The position numbers and the translations under genes are program-made. DNA of 64,000 nucleotides. Origin: CAIMFV01 sp040757715 (lineage in GTDB: Bacteria > Pseudomonadota > Alphaproteobacteria > Caulobacterales > Caulobacteraceae). A model generated the notes under the pieces. The model was not told the DNA's origin. It saw only the letters and a list, made by a program, of their open reading frames with translations, and did no database searches. Positions 1 through 9,675 of the stretch are shown here, piece after piece (the stretch's first letter is position 1; each line of letters begins with the position of its first letter). Location of the stretch: assembly GCA_040757715.1 (NCBI GenBank), contig JBFLWS010000016.1:1-64000 (forward strand), read 5' to 3'.

Positions 1-123
1 TTCAATCGCATCAAACAGTTCAGGCGCATCGCCACACGCTACGACAAAACCGCCGCATCATACCTCGGCTTCCTGGCTCTGGCCTCGGTCAAACTCTGGA
101 TGCCAACTTATGTCAACAGGCCC
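1..123 (+). mobile_element. Right end of an IS5-family insertion sequence
   Basis: Only the last ~120 bases of the element are in the window. They encode the transposase tail and finish with TGTCAACAGGCCC (111-123), which resembles the terminal inverted repeat of IS427-type IS5 elements. CTAG follows at once and recurs 7 bases later. The left end lies outside the window, so the exact boundary is inferred. Confidence 0.6.
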
Positions 124-126
124 TAG
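1..126 (+). CDS. IS5-family transposase, C-terminal fragment
   Basis: The first frame reads FNRIKQFRRIATRYDK, followed by an alanine-rich tail and LASVKLW, and stops at TAG (124-126). The NRIK-x-FRRIATRYDK signature is the C-terminal part of the DDE transposase of IS5/IS427 elements, just after the catalytic glutamate. The gene starts before the window, so whether the element is intact cannot be seen. The stop codon appears to be built at the junction between the IS terminus and the flanking DNA, as in other members whose reading frame runs into the right inverted repeat. Confidence 0.75.
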   Translation, partial: FNRIKQFRRIATRYDKTAASYLGFLALASVKLWMPTYVNRP

Positions 127-349
127 TATCTAGCGCGGCGGCGTGAGGCGCCCAGCGGATCATTTTAAGGAAGTTATCAATGGTCTGTTCAAGCAGCGAC
201 CAGGACGTAACAACGAGGCCAATCGCCAACGCCATGTCATTCTGGATAGGGATTGCGACGAGAAGGCTGTTGCCTTTCCAGTCGAAGCGAGCCGTGGTTA
301 GGTCAAGCTGTTGTTGGATGGTGTAGGGCATTCCGAATGGCCGAACCAA
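113..349 (-). pseudogene. Host gene fragment truncated by the IS5 insertion
   Basis: This 78-residue frame reads like the N-terminal part of a larger protein. It has a hydrophilic start and then a hydrophobic helical stretch (ALAIGLVVTSWSLLEQTIDN, about residues 40-60). Its last few codons and its TGA stop (113-115) lie inside the IS terminus, so the original C-terminus was removed by the insertion. No family is recognised with confidence. The start could also be the internal ATG near 331. The frame overlaps the small plus-strand gene at 337 by 13 bases, so one of the two starts may be wrong. Confidence 0.4.
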
Positions 350-474
350 AGGACGATGGGGCGGAGGAGCGATTTCAGGCCACTCTTCGCAACCTCGTGA
401 ACACGCCTCACCAACCGCACAAGAAGGCGCCGTCGCAGGAGAGTCCAGTGGCTAAGGTTCCGAAGAAGTCTTAG
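337..474 (+). CDS. Small conserved-looking hypothetical protein (45 aa)
   Basis: This short acidic-then-basic protein begins MAEPKDDGAEERFQATLRNL, continues with a TPHQPHKK stretch and has a lysine-rich tail. The pattern 'RF-x-x-TL-x-x-L-x-x-TP-x-PHK' resembles small proteins found beside IS1595-type transposases in alphaproteobacteria; this is from memory and unverified. The ATG at 337 was chosen because the longer upstream extension has no sensible composition. It lies between the two IS remnants and could be a passenger gene or a host gene. Function is unknown. Confidence 0.45.
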   Translation: MAEPKDDGAEERFQATLRNLVNTPHQPHKKAPSQESPVAKVPKKS

Positions 475-499
475 CCTTCTGGCGCTTCCTCTGAAGCGC

Positions 500-1512
500 T
501 TGCGCCTTCTGCTTACGCGTGCGCGGCTTGACCAGTCCGCCGATAGGTGAGGCGTTTGCCGCCGATCTCGCGGAGCAATTCGTCCGTACGCATCGTATCG
601 GTAATGCCGAGCGCCGAACGGTGCGAGTAGCGGAAGTCGAACTCGGCAAGGTAGCGCTTCAAGTGCGCCTCTGATACATGGTGAAAGGTGCCGTAAGCGC
701 CGCGCTTTAAGATAGCGAAATAGCCTTCGGCCGTGTTCGAATAGGCATCCCCGCGCACCTATTCGTCCGCACGGTGATTGACGGTGCCATGGGCGGCGAA
801 TTCGCGCCCGACATGGAGATACTGGCCCGCTTCGTCCGTCATAAGGATAGACTTGCGGTCAACCTGAGTGCGGAGAACAGGGGCGAGCGTCTTATCCGTG
901 ACGTTGGCGACATGGAACGAACGGGCGCGACCGCCGCGCTCGATAAGCGAGAACACGACTTGCTTGCCGACGCCGCCGATCTGGCCGGATTTGCGCTTGG
1001 AGACTTTCTTGTTCTTCTCCTTGCCGCCCACGTAAATCTCGTCGGCTTCGACGTATTTACCCTCACCGCCCATGGGCGAGGGATTCGCCGGGTTCGTCGC
1101 CTCGCGGATGCGATGGCACATGAACCACGCCGTCTTGTAGGTCACGCCAAGGGTGCGCCCGATTTGGTGAGCGGAGACGCCGTTCTTGCTGGACGACATG
1201 AGGTAGGTCGCAAGGAGCCACTTGTGCAGCGGAACCTTAGAACGCTCGAACACGGTGCCGACCGTGGCGGTGAATTGCTCGCGGCAGGCGTTGCACTGGT
1301 AGAGGCCGGGGCGGCTCGCCTTACCCGCCAGCTTCGTTGCTTCGTTCACGACGCCACAGTGCGGGCACACCGGACCATGCGGCCAGCGGGTCGCTTCCAA
1401 ATGCTCCCGGGCTTTGGCTTCGTCAGTGAAGATCGGAGACGTGAGGTTCATAGCGGCGATCCCTATGCCGCTAAGGTATCTCACATCCCTGCTTTGTCAA
1501 GTATATAACCCC
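500..1512 (-). mobile_element. IS1595-family insertion sequence remnant
   Basis: The transposase pseudogene defines the element. On the upstream side of the gene, an AT-rich stretch reading TTATATACTTGACAAAGC on the minus strand (about 1491-1508) looks like an IS1595 terminus and promoter. A matching inverted copy was not found downstream of 513, so the other end is unknown and the element may be decayed. Both boundaries are approximate. Confidence 0.4.
513..1451 (-). pseudogene. IS1595-family transposase, interrupted by an amber codon
   Basis: The protein starts at ATG 1451 (MNLTSPIFTDEAKAREHLE). It carries an N-terminal zinc ribbon (CPHCG and CNAC pairs), a helix-turn-helix region and an ISXO2-like DDE domain with EADEIYVGGKEK (first Asp) and LMTDEAGQY (second Asp). 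A TAG at 759-761 follows NHRADE, exactly where relatives have NHxxxEYVRG, so a tyrosine codon became a stop. The same frame continues uninterrupted to 513 and carries the catalytic Glu in SNTAEGYFAILKRG. The truncated product therefore lacks the third catalytic residue. Without the stop the protein would be about 312 aa, normal for the family. Confidence 0.85.
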
Positions 1513-1601
1513 CGCGCCGTGGGGGCGACGCGGGGGTCAGCGCGTGTTCCTGAATGTCAGCGACCTGTCGGGGAAGAAGCAGGACGCCTTTTTAGCTCAG
1601 G

Positions 1602-2048
1602 TCAGTAGCAGCGCTGCACTTCCACATAGCGGCCCCAGTAGGCGTCCCAGCGCCAGTAGGTGCGGCAGCCCTCGATGTAGGTGTAGTAGCCGGGGCCGGC
1701 GTAATAGGCCGGGGGCGGACCATAGTAGTAGTGATCATAGTAGGGGCGGCCGTAGTAGGGGTGGCTTCCGGCCACCGCCGCGCCCACCGCCAGGCCCAAG
1801 AGGCCCGCGCCCACCACGGCCCCGCCGCCATAGCCGCGGTGATAATAGCCGCGATAACCGCCGTAGCCGCCGCGGTAACCGCCATAGCCGCCGCGGTAAC
1901 CGCCATAGCCGCCATGGTAACCACCATAACCGCCATGCCATCCGCCATAGCCGCCGTGCCAGCCATCGGCCGCGGCCGGCGTCGCGGTGGCCGCCATGGC
2001 GCCGCCCAGGGTCAGCGCCGCCACAGCCGCAGTCAGAAACTTTTTCAT
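1602..2048 (-). CDS. Secreted Gly/Tyr-rich repeat protein
   Basis: The start is the ATG at 2048, preceded by AAGGAG; the longer frame upstream is non-coding in composition. The protein has a signal peptide (MKKFLTAAVAALTLGGAMA, cut near A-T-A-T) and then a long run of GGYGG(Y/W)(H/R)GGY units, about residues 34-75. A small hydrophobic segment with GLLGLAVGAAVAG follows, then a Tyr/Pro-rich part. It ends in a compact domain with two cysteines (GCRTYWRWDAYWGRY...QRCY). It is exported and probably envelope-associated. Function is unknown. A second protein with the same flavour lies at 53549. Confidence 0.75.
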   Translation of the reverse strand: MKKFLTAAVAALTLGGAMAATATPAAADGWHGGYGGWHGGYGGYHGGYGGYRGGYGGYRGGYGGYRGYYHRGYGGGAVVGAGLLGLAVGAAVAGSHPYYGRPYYDHYYYGPPPAYYAGPGYYTYIEGCRTYWRWDAYWGRYVEVQRCY

Positions 2049-2256
2049 CGGCTTACTCCTTGACTCGTTCGGGCGTCGAAGTGGTCGGCGTCCCATGCGA
2101 CGCGTTAACTCTCGACCTCCGGCCATGAACCGAAGCTGAATGGCGATGTCAGGATAATCCGCTTACGGCGCGGTCAGTTGCATCATAAGCTCGCCGTCCT
2201 CTCCTGTCCCGCGCAAGTGATTGTGAAGCCGCGCCGACGCGGGTTAAGCATGCGCC

Positions 2257-3510
2257 ATGCATCGCCGCCTGTTCATCGTGAGCCTGATCATCGCCGCCGC
2301 GACGCCCCAGGCCGGCTCGGCGGAGGCGCCCGCGCCCGATCTGGAGTCCCAGTTCCGCACCTGGCTGCCCAGGTTCAAGGAAAAGGCCCTCGCCGCCGGT
2401 GTGCCGGCCGAGGTGGTGGAGCGCGAGCTGGCGAACCTTGCGCCCGACCCGTCCGTGGCGGCCAAATCGTCGCAGCAGCCGGAATTCAGCCGCCCCATCG
2501 GCGATTACATCAAGGCGGTGGTCAATCCGGACAAGATCGCGCTCGCCCGGCAGAAGCGGGCGGAGAACGCCGGCGCCCTTCTTGAGATCGAGGACCGCAC
2601 CGGGGTGCCGGCGGAGATGACCGTGGCCATCTGGGGCGCGGAGTCCGGCTATGGCAAGTTCCAGGGCGACTATGACGTGATCCGCTCCATCGCCACCCTG
2701 GCGGCGGAGGGCCGGCGCGCCGCCCTGTTCGAGAGCGAGCTCATCGCCGCCCTGAAGATCATCGCCACCGGCGAGGCGAGCCGGGCGCAGCTGAAGGGCT
2801 CCTGGGCCGGGGCCATGGGCCAGACCCAGTTCGAGCCGTCCGACTATCTCGCCTACGCGGTGGACGGGGACCACGACGGCAGGCGCGACATCTGGGGCTC
2901 GTCCGCGGACGCCCTCGCCTCCACCGCCAACTTCCTCTCCAAGAAGGCGCACTGGCGTCCGGGCGAGAGCTGGGCGCGGGAGGTGACGCTGCCGCCGGGC
3001 TTCGACTGCTACCTCGCCGAAACCGCCTCGCTGAAACAGTCGGAATGGGCGGCGCTGGGGCTGAAGCTGGCCGATCCGGCCGCCAGCTGGAACCCGGCCG
3101 ACGAGGGCGAGGCGGTGGTGTTGCTCCTGCCCGCCGGTCATGCGGGGCCGGCCTTCCTCGCCTACAAGAACCACTACGCCATTCGCGCCTACAACAACTC
3201 CATCGCCTACGCCCTGTCGGTGGGGCTGTTGGCCGACCAGGCGGCGGGCCGCCCGGCCCTCTTCGCCAGCTGGCCGGCGGGCCAGCCCCTGGCGCTGGCC
3301 GATCGCGTGGCGGCGCAGGAATCGCTCAAGACCCTCGGCTTTGATCCCGGCGGCTCGGACGGGGTGATGGGGGTGGGCACGCGCCGGGCCGTGCGCGAGT
3401 GGCAGAAGGCGCGAGGCCTGCCGCCGGACGGCTATCTGCCCATGGAGCTGATCGAGCGGCTCAAACAGGAGGCCGCCGCCGTCCTTGCTCCCGCAAACGG
3501 ATCTTCCTGA
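2257..3510 (+). CDS. Lytic murein transglycosylase, MltB-like with peptidoglycan-binding domain
   Basis: This enzyme cleaves the MurNAc-GlcNAc bond of peptidoglycan in the periplasm to leave an anhydro-sugar. A signal peptide covers residues 1-22. The SLT_2 (MltB) domain spans about 30-320, with the catalytic glutamate in GAESGYG (E129) and the family motifs GSWAGAMGQTQF and DGDHDGRRDIW. A PG_binding_1 domain (SLKTLGFDPGGSDGVMG...) covers about 350-405. Length (417 aa) is usual for the SLT_2 plus PG-binding form. No lipobox is visible, so it is probably soluble. It converges on the MFS gene with a 50-base overlap at the 3' ends. Confidence 0.9.
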   Translation: MHRRLFIVSLIIAAATPQAGSAEAPAPDLESQFRTWLPRFKEKALAAGVPAEVVERELANLAPDPSVAAKSSQQPEFSRPIGDYIKAVVNPDKIALARQKRAENAGALLEIEDRTGVPAEMTVAIWGAESGYGKFQGDYDVIRSIATLAAEGRRAALFESELIAALKIIATGEASRAQLKGSWAGAMGQTQFEPSDYLAYAVDGDHDGRRDIWGSSADALASTANFLSKKAHWRPGESWAREVTLPPGFDCYLAETASLKQSEWAALGLKLADPAASWNPADEGEAVVLLLPAGHAGPAFLAYKNHYAIRAYNNSIAYALSVGLLADQAAGRPALFASWPAGQPLALADRVAAQESLKTLGFDPGGSDGVMGVGTRRAVREWQKARGLPPDGYLPMELIERLKQEAAAVLAPANGSS

Positions 3511-4918
3511 GCCGACGCCGCAACAGCGCGAAGGTGGAGGGCTTGCGCCTCGCCGTGGGCTGCGGACGCGGGGTTTCGCCGAGGCCCGGCAGGGCCGGCT
3601 CGATCTGCTCGCCCTCCAGCTCGGCTTCCTCGAAGGCCCCGGCGTTGCGCAGGGCCGGATTGCGCCAGGCGAAAATCAGCAGCGCCGTCATCACCAAGAG
3701 GTTCAACACATAGGGCGCGGCGTGCACGTGGTCGTAGAGCCAGACGCCGATGATGGGGGTGCCGATCACCGTGGCGCCATTGGCCGCCGTCACCGCCCCC
3801 GCCACCCGGCCCTGGTCGTGCCGTCCCGCCGCCAGGGACGCCCCCGCCGTGAAACCCGGCCGCACGAAGCCGAAACCGATGCTGGCGAGACCATAGGCGG
3901 TGATCAGGCTGCCGAAGCTCGGTTGGAAGGCGATCATCAGATTGCCGAGGCCGGCAAGGCCTGCGCCCCACAAGAGAAGGTGCTTAGGCTTCATCTGGAA
4001 GATGCGGATGAGGCCCCATTGGGCCAGCAGCCCCGCCACCGCGCCGGAGATCATCGCCGCCTGGATGTACCCTTGCGCCTCCGCCCCGCGCAGATGCACC
4101 GTGTCCATGACGAGGAAGCCGAGGCTGTAGCCGTTCACCGCCTGGGCCGAGCCGGCGACGAGCCCGAAGATCAGGAACGGCCCCACCTTCGGATCGAGCC
4201 ACAAGCTGCGCTCGCCCTGCTTGCGTCGCCGCTCCGGCTCGGCATAGGCCGGCCGCTCGGGCGGGGCGTCCTTGGGCAGCCAGCGCGCGGCGGCGAGCAG
4301 GCACCCGAGCGCGATGAGCGCAAAGCCGAACATGGGCCCTGAGAGGGTCACGAACGGCACCACGAAAGTTGGGGCGATGGCCGGCCCGAGCACCGTGCCT
4401 ACGCCAAAGGCGCCGGCGAGGGTGGCCAGAGCGTCGGTACGCGCCGCGTGGCTGGTGCGGTCGGCCACATAGGCCTGGCCCGCCGGATTGGAGGCCGAAC
4501 CGATCATGCCGAACAGGGAGCGCAGGGCGGCGAAGCCCAGGAACACCAGGAGCGGCCCCATCAGCCTGTGCAGCCCGGCCAGCACCACGAGGGCGCAGCC
4601 GGTCATGGAGACCACAAACCCGGCGAGGCCGAACAGGATCAGCGGCTTGCGCCCCCGCCGGTCGGAGGCTCTGGCCCAGATCGGCGCGCTGACGGTCCAT
4701 AACAGCGCCGACAAAGAGAAGATGCCCGCCACCGCCCAGTCATAGATGCCGATCTCGCGGCCGATGGCCGGCAGCACCGACTGCAGGCCCGAATTGCCCG
4801 CGGCCACCGCCATCAGCACCACGAACACGATGGCGAAGTCGCGCGGCGGCAGGGTCTGCGAGTCCGCTCGGGCGCCAGAATGGGACTCGGGCGCGGTCTG
4901 CGCCTTCGGGGCGGTCAT
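3461..4918 (-). CDS. Major facilitator superfamily transporter
   Basis: A 12-helix secondary transporter of the inner membrane (485 aa). After a hydrophilic tail of about 28 residues come two six-helix bundles separated by a charged loop (PPERPAYAEPERRRKQGER). Motif A is present between helices 2 and 3 (ARASDRRGRKPL). The long C-terminal tail is acidic and then strongly basic. Substrate cannot be read from sequence; drug/H+ antiporters of the DHA1 type are the closest general match. The last ~50 bases overlap the transglycosylase gene in the opposite direction. Confidence 0.85.
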   Translation of the reverse strand: MTAPKAQTAPESHSGARADSQTLPPRDFAIVFVVLMAVAAGNSGLQSVLPAIGREIGIYDWAVAGIFSLSALLWTVSAPIWARASDRRGRKPLILFGLAGFVVSMTGCALVVLAGLHRLMGPLLVFLGFAALRSLFGMIGSASNPAGQAYVADRTSHAARTDALATLAGAFGVGTVLGPAIAPTFVVPFVTLSGPMFGFALIALGCLLAAARWLPKDAPPERPAYAEPERRRKQGERSLWLDPKVGPFLIFGLVAGSAQAVNGYSLGFLVMDTVHLRGAEAQGYIQAAMISGAVAGLLAQWGLIRIFQMKPKHLLLWGAGLAGLGNLMIAFQPSFGSLITAYGLASIGFGFVRPGFTAGASLAAGRHDQGRVAGAVTAANGATVIGTPIIGVWLYDHVHAAPYVLNLLVMTALLIFAWRNPALRNAGAFEEAELEGEQIEPALPGLGETPRPQPTARRKPSTFALLRRRLRKIRLREQGRRRPPV

Positions 4919-5035
4919 GATGAGGGGGCGTCTCCGGAAACCTCAGCGCCTCTTGTGCAGGACCGGGCGCGTTCATCGGAAACATAGCCGCTCAGGCGCG
5001 CACGGCAACGCCCGGAAAGGCTCAAGGCTCCAGGC

Positions 5036-5686
5036 TCACCCCAGCTTGGCCCGCGCCTTGCCCATGGCCCTCGAGATCTTGGCGTTGTCGGCCGGCGAGA
5101 GCTGGCTGCGATGGGCGGGGAACATCACGTCCTCCTCCGCCCGGTGGTGGGTCTTCAAGGTCCCGCCGAGGGCCTTCAGCGCCGCGAGCCAGGCTTCCGC
5201 GTCCTCGGCCGCGTCCTCCAGGCGGTTCAGCTTGGCGCGCAGGTCGAAGTGCTCGCCCGCCAGCTGACGCGCCGAATCGCCGGCCCCGCTGTCCAGCAGC
5301 GAGGGATAGATGGCCTGCTCCTCCACGAAGGCGTGGCGGGCGATGAGCTTGGCGAGCGCCGCCCCGGCCCGTTCGCGCTTGCCGGCGTCCTTTTCCGGCG
5401 CGGCCAGCATCTGGTCGACCAGGCGCTCGATCTCCTCGTGCTCGCTGATGATGGTGGAGAGCCAGTCGGACTTGCCCCCCGAACTGGCCGCCTGCGAGGC
5501 CGCCTTGGCCCCCACGCTGGCGGCGAGACCCGCCGCGAAGCCGAGGAGCGCCACGCCCGCCAAGGTCGCCATGGGGCCGAAGCTCGTCTCCAGCGCCGCG
5601 CGGCCGAAACTGGTCACGGCCTCGCCGCCCCGCTTGCGCAGGTTGTCGGCGACCTCGTCAATGTCGAGCGGCGGCTTCTTGGACAT
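5036..5686 (-). CDS. Hemerythrin-like (HHE) domain protein with membrane segment
   Basis: The start is the ATG at 5686 (MSKKPPLDIDEVADNLRKRG); the frame extends upstream without a credible N-terminus. A hydrophobic, Ala/Gly-rich helix lies at about residues 36-62. It is followed by an all-alpha HHE cation-binding domain with the histidines in SEHEEIERLVD, ARHAFVEEQAIYP, GEHFDLRAKL and KTHHRAEEDVMFP. These are the expected ligands of a di-iron site. Such proteins bind oxygen or respond to oxidative or nitrosative stress; the exact role is not known. It is divergent from trpF, about 110 bases away. Confidence 0.85.
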   Translation of the reverse strand: MSKKPPLDIDEVADNLRKRGGEAVTSFGRAALETSFGPMATLAGVALLGFAAGLAASVGAKAASQAASSGGKSDWLSTIISEHEEIERLVDQMLAAPEKDAGKRERAGAALAKLIARHAFVEEQAIYPSLLDSGAGDSARQLAGEHFDLRAKLNRLEDAAEDAEAWLAALKALGGTLKTHHRAEEDVMFPAHRSQLSPADNAKISRAMGKARAKLG

Positions 5687-5795
5687 GGCCCCAATCTGAG
5701 GGGTCCGGCCTCGCTGCGCAATGCGATGTTCGCAGGCGCCGCAACTTGCGCGCAATTCGCTTGCGCCGGCGCGCCCTATTGGCCACATGCGAGGC

Positions 5796-6452
5796 ATGGC
5801 GAGCACACACCCCGAGGCGAAGATCTGCGGGCTTTCCACCCCGGAGAGCGTCAAGACCGCCCTCGACGGCGGCGCGGCCTTCATCGGCTTCGTGTTCTTC
5901 GACAAGAGCCCGCGCCATGTGAGCGCCGAGACCGCCGCGCGCCTGGCCGCTCCCGCGCGGAACCGGGCCAAGACCGTGGCCGTGACGGTGAACCCCAGCG
6001 ACGCCCTCATTGACGAGATCGCCAAGACCTTGAAGCCGGATTTCATCCAGCTGCACGGGGCCGAATCCCCCGCCCGCGTCGCCGAGGTCCGCACCCGCAC
6101 GGGCGCTGGGGTGATCAAGGCCGTGTCCGTAGCTGAGCGTTCGGACCTCGACCTCGCCCGCAGTTTCGACGGCGCCGCCGATCACCTGCTCCTGGACGCC
6201 AAGGCGGGCCCGGACGCGGCTCTACCCGGCGGCAATGGCGAGGCCTTCGACTGGAGCCTCCTCACCAGCATCACGTTTTCGCGACCTTGGTTCCTGGCCG
6301 GAGGGCTGAACCCTTGGAACGTCGAGGCGGCCCTGCGTCAGACCGGCGCGCCGTTCACGGATGTTTCTTCTGGCGTCGAACGCGGCCCCGGCGTAAAGGA
6401 CCCGGCGTTGATTTTGGCCTTTTTGGAGGCCGTGCGTCGCGCGGGGGCCTAA
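5796..6452 (+). CDS. trpF: Phosphoribosylanthranilate isomerase
   Basis: Catalyses the Amadori rearrangement of phosphoribosylanthranilate to CdRP, the third step of tryptophan synthesis. The (beta/alpha)8 barrel shows the catalytic cysteine in KICGL, GFVFFDKSPRHV, the LHG motif in FIQLHGAES, LLLDAK with the catalytic Asp, FLAGGLNPWNV and DVSSGVERGPGVKD. Length (218 aa) is standard. ATG 5796 gives MASTHPEAKICGL; an ATG at 5787 is the alternative. It is the first gene of trpF-trpB-trpA-accD, 39 bases ahead of trpB. Confidence 0.95.
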   Translation: MASTHPEAKICGLSTPESVKTALDGGAAFIGFVFFDKSPRHVSAETAARLAAPARNRAKTVAVTVNPSDALIDEIAKTLKPDFIQLHGAESPARVAEVRTRTGAGVIKAVSVAERSDLDLARSFDGAADHLLLDAKAGPDAALPGGNGEAFDWSLLTSITFSRPWFLAGGLNPWNVEAALRQTGAPFTDVSSGVERGPGVKDPALILAFLEAVRRAGA

Positions 6453-6491
6453 AGCCTCGCGCCTTTCAGAAGCGAACGGAAACGCCCGCCT

Positions 6492-7717
<1,226 letters not shown>

Positions 7718-7721
<4 letters not shown>

Positions 7722-8551
7722 CCAAGGCTCGTATCGACGCCCGCTTCGCCGCGCTGAAGGCCGCCGATCGCGCCGCCTTCGTCTCCTATGTCATGGCCGG
7801 CGATCCCGATCTTGAGACCAGCTTCGAGATCCTGAAGGGCCTGCCCGGCGCCGGCGCCGACCTGATCGAGCTCGGCTTTCCCTTCTCCGACCCCATGGCC
7901 GAGGGCCCGCCGATCCAGCGCGCCGCCCTGCGCTCCCTCGCCGCCGGGACCACCCTGAAGAAGACCCTCGCCCTCGTCGCCCGCTTCCGCGAGATCGACC
8001 ATACGACCCCGCTGATTCTCATGGGCTATCTCAACCCGGTGATGAGCTATGGCTTTACGGCCTTCGCCCGCGACGCCGGCGCCGCCGGGGTGGACGGGGT
8101 GATCGTGGTGGATTGCCCGCCGGAAGAGGCCGATCCGCTCACCGACGCCCTGGAAGCGAACCAGCTGTCCCTCATCCGCCTCGCCACCCCGACCAGCGAC
8201 GAGGCCAGGCTGAAGGTGATCGCCCGCCGCACCTCGGGCTTTGTCTATTACGTGTCCGTGGCTGGCGTCACCGGGGTGAAGAGCGCCGAGGCCGCCGAGG
8301 TGGCGCCCGCCGTAGCCCGGGTGCGCGCGGCGGCCCAGCTGCCGGTGGCCGTGGGCTTCGGCATCAAGACCCCGGAGCGCGCCGCCGCCATCGCCCGGGT
8401 GGCCGATGCAGCCGTGGTGGGCTCGGCCCTCGTAGATGAAATTGCAGACGCGCAGTCAAAAGGCGTCGATCCAGTGGCGAAAGTGCTGGCGGCGGCGCAT
8501 GCTTTGAGTGATTCTGTGCATAACGCCCGAACCGTGGAGCAGGTCCGTTGA
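7718..8551 (+). CDS. trpA: Tryptophan synthase alpha chain
   Basis: Cleaves indole-3-glycerol phosphate to indole and glyceraldehyde-3-phosphate and channels indole to TrpB. TTG at 7718 gives MTKARIDARFAALK, the expected N-terminus, inside the trpB stop codon. The catalytic glutamate of LIELGFPFSDP is E51. The residue matching the second catalytic acid of the enterobacterial enzyme (Asp60) is Glu here (PMAEGPPIQ, E62), a conservative change. GVDGVIVVDCPPEE and the phosphate loop GFGIKTPE are intact. 277 aa. Its own stop overlaps the accD start in the same TTGA arrangement. Confidence 0.95.
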
Positions 8552-9456
8552 GCATGGCCCAAATCCGCGACGACAAGACCAAGGCGCGAGGCGCCGGCTG
8601 GCTGGCCAAGATCGCCCCCGGCGTGCGCAACCTTGTCGCCCGCAAAGCCGAGACCCCCGAAAACCTGTGGGTGAAGTGCCCCGACACCGGCGAGATGATC
8701 TATCGCCCGGACCTGGAAGCGGCCCTGTGGGTGACGCCGGCCGGGCGGCACATGCGCATCAGCCCCGACCTGCGCCTACGCTACACCTTCGACCACGGCG
8801 TCTATGAAGCCATCGCCGCGCCCCAGGCGCCGGACGATCCGCTGAAGTTCGTGGACCAGAAGCCCTATCCCGATCGCCTGGCCGCCGCGCGCAAGGCCAC
8901 CCGCCAGGTGGACGCCGTGGCCATCGCCCATGGCAAGATCCAGGACGTCCCGGCCGTGGCCATGGTGCAGGACTTCGCCTTCATGGGCGGGTCGCTGGGC
9001 ATGGGCGCGGGCGAGGCCTTCATCGCCGCCGCGCGAGCGGCCCTCAGCCGCGACTGCCCCCTAGTGGCCTTCACCGCCGCCGGCGGCGCGCGCATGCAGG
9101 AAGGCGCCCTCTCGCTGATGCAGATGGCCCGCACCACCCTCGCCATCCAGGAGCTGCGTCAGGCCCGCCTGCCTTACGTGGTGGTGCTCACCGACCCCAC
9201 CACCGGCGGGGTCACCGCCTCCTACGCCATGCTGGGCGATGTGCACCTGGCCGAGCCGGGCGCCCTGATCGGCTTCGCCGGCCCGCGGGTGATCGAGCAG
9301 ACCATCCGCGAGACCCTGCCGCCGGGCTTCCAGCGTTCGGAGTATCTGGTGGAAAAGGGCATGGTGGACCGGGTGGCCCCGCGCAAGGAGCTGCCCCTGG
9401 TGCTGGGCGCCATCCTGCGCACCCTGATGATGGGACGCACCCTGCGCGCGGCGTGA
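8548..9456 (+). CDS. accD: Acetyl-CoA carboxylase carboxyltransferase, beta subunit
   Basis: With AccA it transfers CO2 from carboxybiotin to acetyl-CoA, giving malonyl-CoA for fatty acid synthesis. The crotonase-like core is intact (FMGGSLGMGAGE, FTAAGGARMQEG, DPTTGGVTASYA, GFAGPRVIEQT, EYLVEKGMVD). The N-terminal zinc ribbon is degenerate. The family has CPxC...CPxC; this protein has C44 but Thr at 47, Thr at 63 and Gly at 66 (WVKCPDTGEM, VTPAGRHMRI). Zinc is therefore unlikely to bind. TTG 8548 has GGAG eight bases upstream and overlaps the trpA stop; ATG 8554 is a possible alternative start. Confidence 0.93.
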   Translation: MSMAQIRDDKTKARGAGWLAKIAPGVRNLVARKAETPENLWVKCPDTGEMIYRPDLEAALWVTPAGRHMRISPDLRLRYTFDHGVYEAIAAPQAPDDPLKFVDQKPYPDRLAAARKATRQVDAVAIAHGKIQDVPAVAMVQDFAFMGGSLGMGAGEAFIAAARAALSRDCPLVAFTAAGGARMQEGALSLMQMARTTLAIQELRQARLPYVVVLTDPTTGGVTASYAMLGDVHLAEPGALIGFAGPRVIEQTIRETLPPGFQRSEYLVEKGMVDRVAPRKELPLVLGAILRTLMMGRTLRAA

Positions 9457-9623
9457 ATCGACGGCGCACTGATGAATCTTGACGACACGCCTTGGTCGCT
9501 CGCTCTGCGCAGGAGTGCGAATAGCCGAGGCAAGGTGGCGATGATGCCTTTCGAGGCGCACGTCTTTTCGCCCCCTTCCCCCCTGGAGGGGGAAGGGCCG
9601 GGGATGGGGGGGACGAGCCCCAG

Positions 9624-9657
9624 AGCAAAATCTGATCGAACAAAAGCAGATTTTGCT
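9624..9657. repeat. Palindrome of the GAGCAAAATC family
   Basis: AGCAAAATCTG (9624-9634) and its exact reverse complement CAGATTTTGCT (9647-9657) form an 11-bp stem with a 12-base loop. A related start (GAGCAAAATCCGATC) occurs at 23795. It may also help end accD transcription, though there is no clean T-run. Confidence 0.6.
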
Positions 9658-9675
9658 AATAATCAATTGTATTTA

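Noticed and set aside
1508..1538. ACCCCCGCG...CGCGGGGGT hairpin as a terminator
   Set aside because: The 9-bp stem is real, but no T-run follows on either strand and no gene ends there in the right direction.
1861..1960. Tandem repeats that could suggest a CRISPR or VNTR array
   Set aside because: The periodicity is 12-18 bases, in frame, and encodes GGYGGY(H/R) units; no spacers.
2149..3174. Long minus-strand frame across the transglycosylase
   Set aside because: Arg/Gly/Ala-rich shadow without motifs; the plus-strand gene is clear.
5045..5062. TGGC-N-TTGC sigma54-like sequence
   Set aside because: It has the right GG-GC spacing but lies inside the hemerythrin coding sequence with no gene downstream in that direction; chance match in GC-rich DNA.
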